64,000 nt of DNA from Mesostigma viride (Eukaryota; Streptophyta; Mesostigmatophyceae; Mesostigmatales; Mesostigmataceae): positions 40,785-104,784 of the forward strand of contig RPFO01000161.1 in assembly GCA_009746045.1 (NCBI GenBank). Reading direction: 5' to 3'. Below are positions 62,890 to 64,000 of the stretch, piece by piece (within the stretch, counting starts at the first letter, position 1; each line of letters begins with the position of its first letter). The position numbers and the translations under genes were made by a program. Under the pieces are notes generated by a model. The model was not told the origin of the DNA. It saw only the letters and a list, made by a program, of their open reading frames with translations, and did no database searches.

Positions 62890-63485
62890 ATAAATGAGTT
62901 TTACAGGTAACTGCGTCACGTGCGCATGGAAAAGTCCTCAAGGAAATGAAGTTGGGATGGGGTCCAGATATAGTGGAGCTATCTAGTTCCAATAGTTGCA
63001 GGGTTGCAGGCACCACGGCCCGAATCACCATGCCTGCCAAACTTGGTCACGCGCGGAGCCCCTAGTACCGACTGGGGGGCGGTGTCAGGACTCATTACTG
63101 TCTGCCACCTATCTTTACTTGTCATCTGCCTCCATATTACAGACAGACAAACCAAGGGGTTCCCCGGGCGTGAGCCCGCCCCATCTATAGGGTTGCACAT
63201 GTCCATGCCTAGCCTATGACACAAAGTCCACTGCATGGCGATCTTGCCACGCGCGGCCTAGGGCATGCCACGTGAGGACGAAACGCCCGGCGGGCTGTGC
63301 AGCTTGGTGAGCACCAGATACTGTAGTCTGTCTGTCTAGCTGCATGATGTATCTACGTATGATCTGTGCGGGCCAGGTGCCCAGGCGCCTGTGCCTAAGA
63401 GTGTGGGAATTGACATGTGGAAAATCAGCGTACAAGCCCTCATTGCTCAATGTGCAAACTCACGGGAATATTAAGTGCCTTGCGC
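62890..63485 (-). mobile_element. LINE 3' fragment, diverged subfamily
   Basis: Tail hairpin TAACTGCGTCACGTGCGCAT, then 3' UTR and C-terminal coding sequence. Translated pieces include SVIWRQMTSKDRWQTVM and HTLRHRRLGTW, similar to the plus copy (SVIWRQMVRKDRWQVVM, HIIRHRRLGLA). Several frameshifts. Clearly more diverged than copies A and B. Confidence 0.8.
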
Positions 63486-63786
63486 AGCAGTACCGTAGTA
63501 GTGGCAAAATCACTTTGCGTCTCATTGTTTGCGAATCGACCTCGCAAACTGCTATGAATCACAGCCCGGCAAGCCTATCTATTATAATCAGTGAATGCTT
63601 CCCAATAGCTCGAGCCACGAGGTAGCCATGGCTGACGGCGGAGCTCATAACTTTCACGCTTGATGAGCACCGAATTTAGCCGTGAATATCACAATCGACG
63701 CGTCTTTCTACGACGCACATGATGATATAATTTTCCGACGCTATTACGCAGTATATGACGAGCAAACGCTCTAATCGACGCAACGC

Positions 63787-63822
63787 ATTGCCGAGCGCAG
63801 CCGCCAGGCTGCGTTCGGCAAT
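63787..63822. repeat. Hairpin, 16 bp stem
   Basis: ATTGCCGAGCGCAGCC, loop GCCA, GGCTGCGTTCGGCAAT: one G-T wobble in 16 pairs. The surroundings are rich in CGACGC motifs. Confidence 0.85.
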
Positions 63823-64000
63823 GAAAATACATCTGCAGCTCCGGCTGCAGCTTCGCCATCAGGTCCAGCAGGCAGCGGTGACACTATACGTCGCGCACTG
63901 GTGCTCGCCCAGCCCCCCGGGCTTGCCTTGCCATCTGCATCGCCAAGAGCACAAGCGCAGCCGCCCTGCCGAGCCGCACTGGGACGAGATCTCCTTTGAC
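63823..64000 (+). CDS. Possible start of another gene, cut by the window edge
   Basis: A GC-rich open frame starts at ATG 63,821 (MKIHLQLRLQLRHQVQQAAV) and is still open at 64,000 (HWDEISFD). The composition differs from the flanking repeat. No domain is visible, and a neighbouring frame is also open and Ala/Pro-rich, so the frame is uncertain. Confidence 0.25.

Noticed and set aside
60945-63655. Inverted pair GAGCTCCGCCGTCAGCCAT (60,950 and 63,628)
   Set aside because: Only about 19 bp match with no flanking similarity; could be chance or a tiny relic, too little to call.

Overview
The window is nuclear DNA from a eukaryote. Protein genes are split by GT-AG introns, including one GC-AG intron. 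Exons are GC-rich in third positions, and introns are long, low in complexity and full of repeats. The membrane GTPase matches the plant-type RHD3/SEY1 layout, and the exon style resembles that of green algae. A green alga (Chlorophyta or an early streptophyte) is my best guess, but it is an inference; no organelle, rRNA or marker gene proves it.

Three genes can be reconstructed exon by exon. (1) RPL37A (ribosomal protein eL43), minus strand, 12,831-14,861, four coding exons, 92 aa, complete. (2) An RHD3/SEY1 (atlastin-like) ER-fusion GTPase, plus strand, 15,629-43,849, 24 coding exons, about 892 aa, complete. It is divergent from RPL37A across a roughly 770 bp shared upstream region. (3) A SEN1/UPF1-like superfamily 1 RNA/DNA helicase, plus strand, about 53,625-62,064, nine or ten exons, nearly complete. 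Two possible extra genes are a 310-codon single-exon ORF on the minus strand (51,648-52,580) and a weak minus-strand candidate at 3,707-4,186.

The rest is repeats. 1-10.1 kb holds minisatellites and a decayed minus-strand LINE (non-LTR retrotransposon). 10.1-12.8 kb is gene-free and C/A-rich on the plus strand. 44.5-51.3 kb is a nest of LINE fragments and short LINE-like or SINE-like elements. There, two nested insertions can be read directly from their 12 bp target-site duplications. 62.0-63.5 kb carries more of the same families. Most of these retroelements end in a small GC-rich hairpin followed by a (TTAA)n tail.

The RHD3 introns are the most unusual part. They hold a 3.9 kb array of a 1.57 kb unit (copies about 99.5% identical), a roughly 640 bp TCG trinucleotide array and many minisatellites. 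They also hold repeated local copies of the gene's own splice junctions, called 'echoes' below: short duplications of an exon end plus its splice site, placed 50-150 bp from the true one. Echoes flank at least eight exons. I found no CRISPR array, operon, rRNA gene or convincing tRNA gene.
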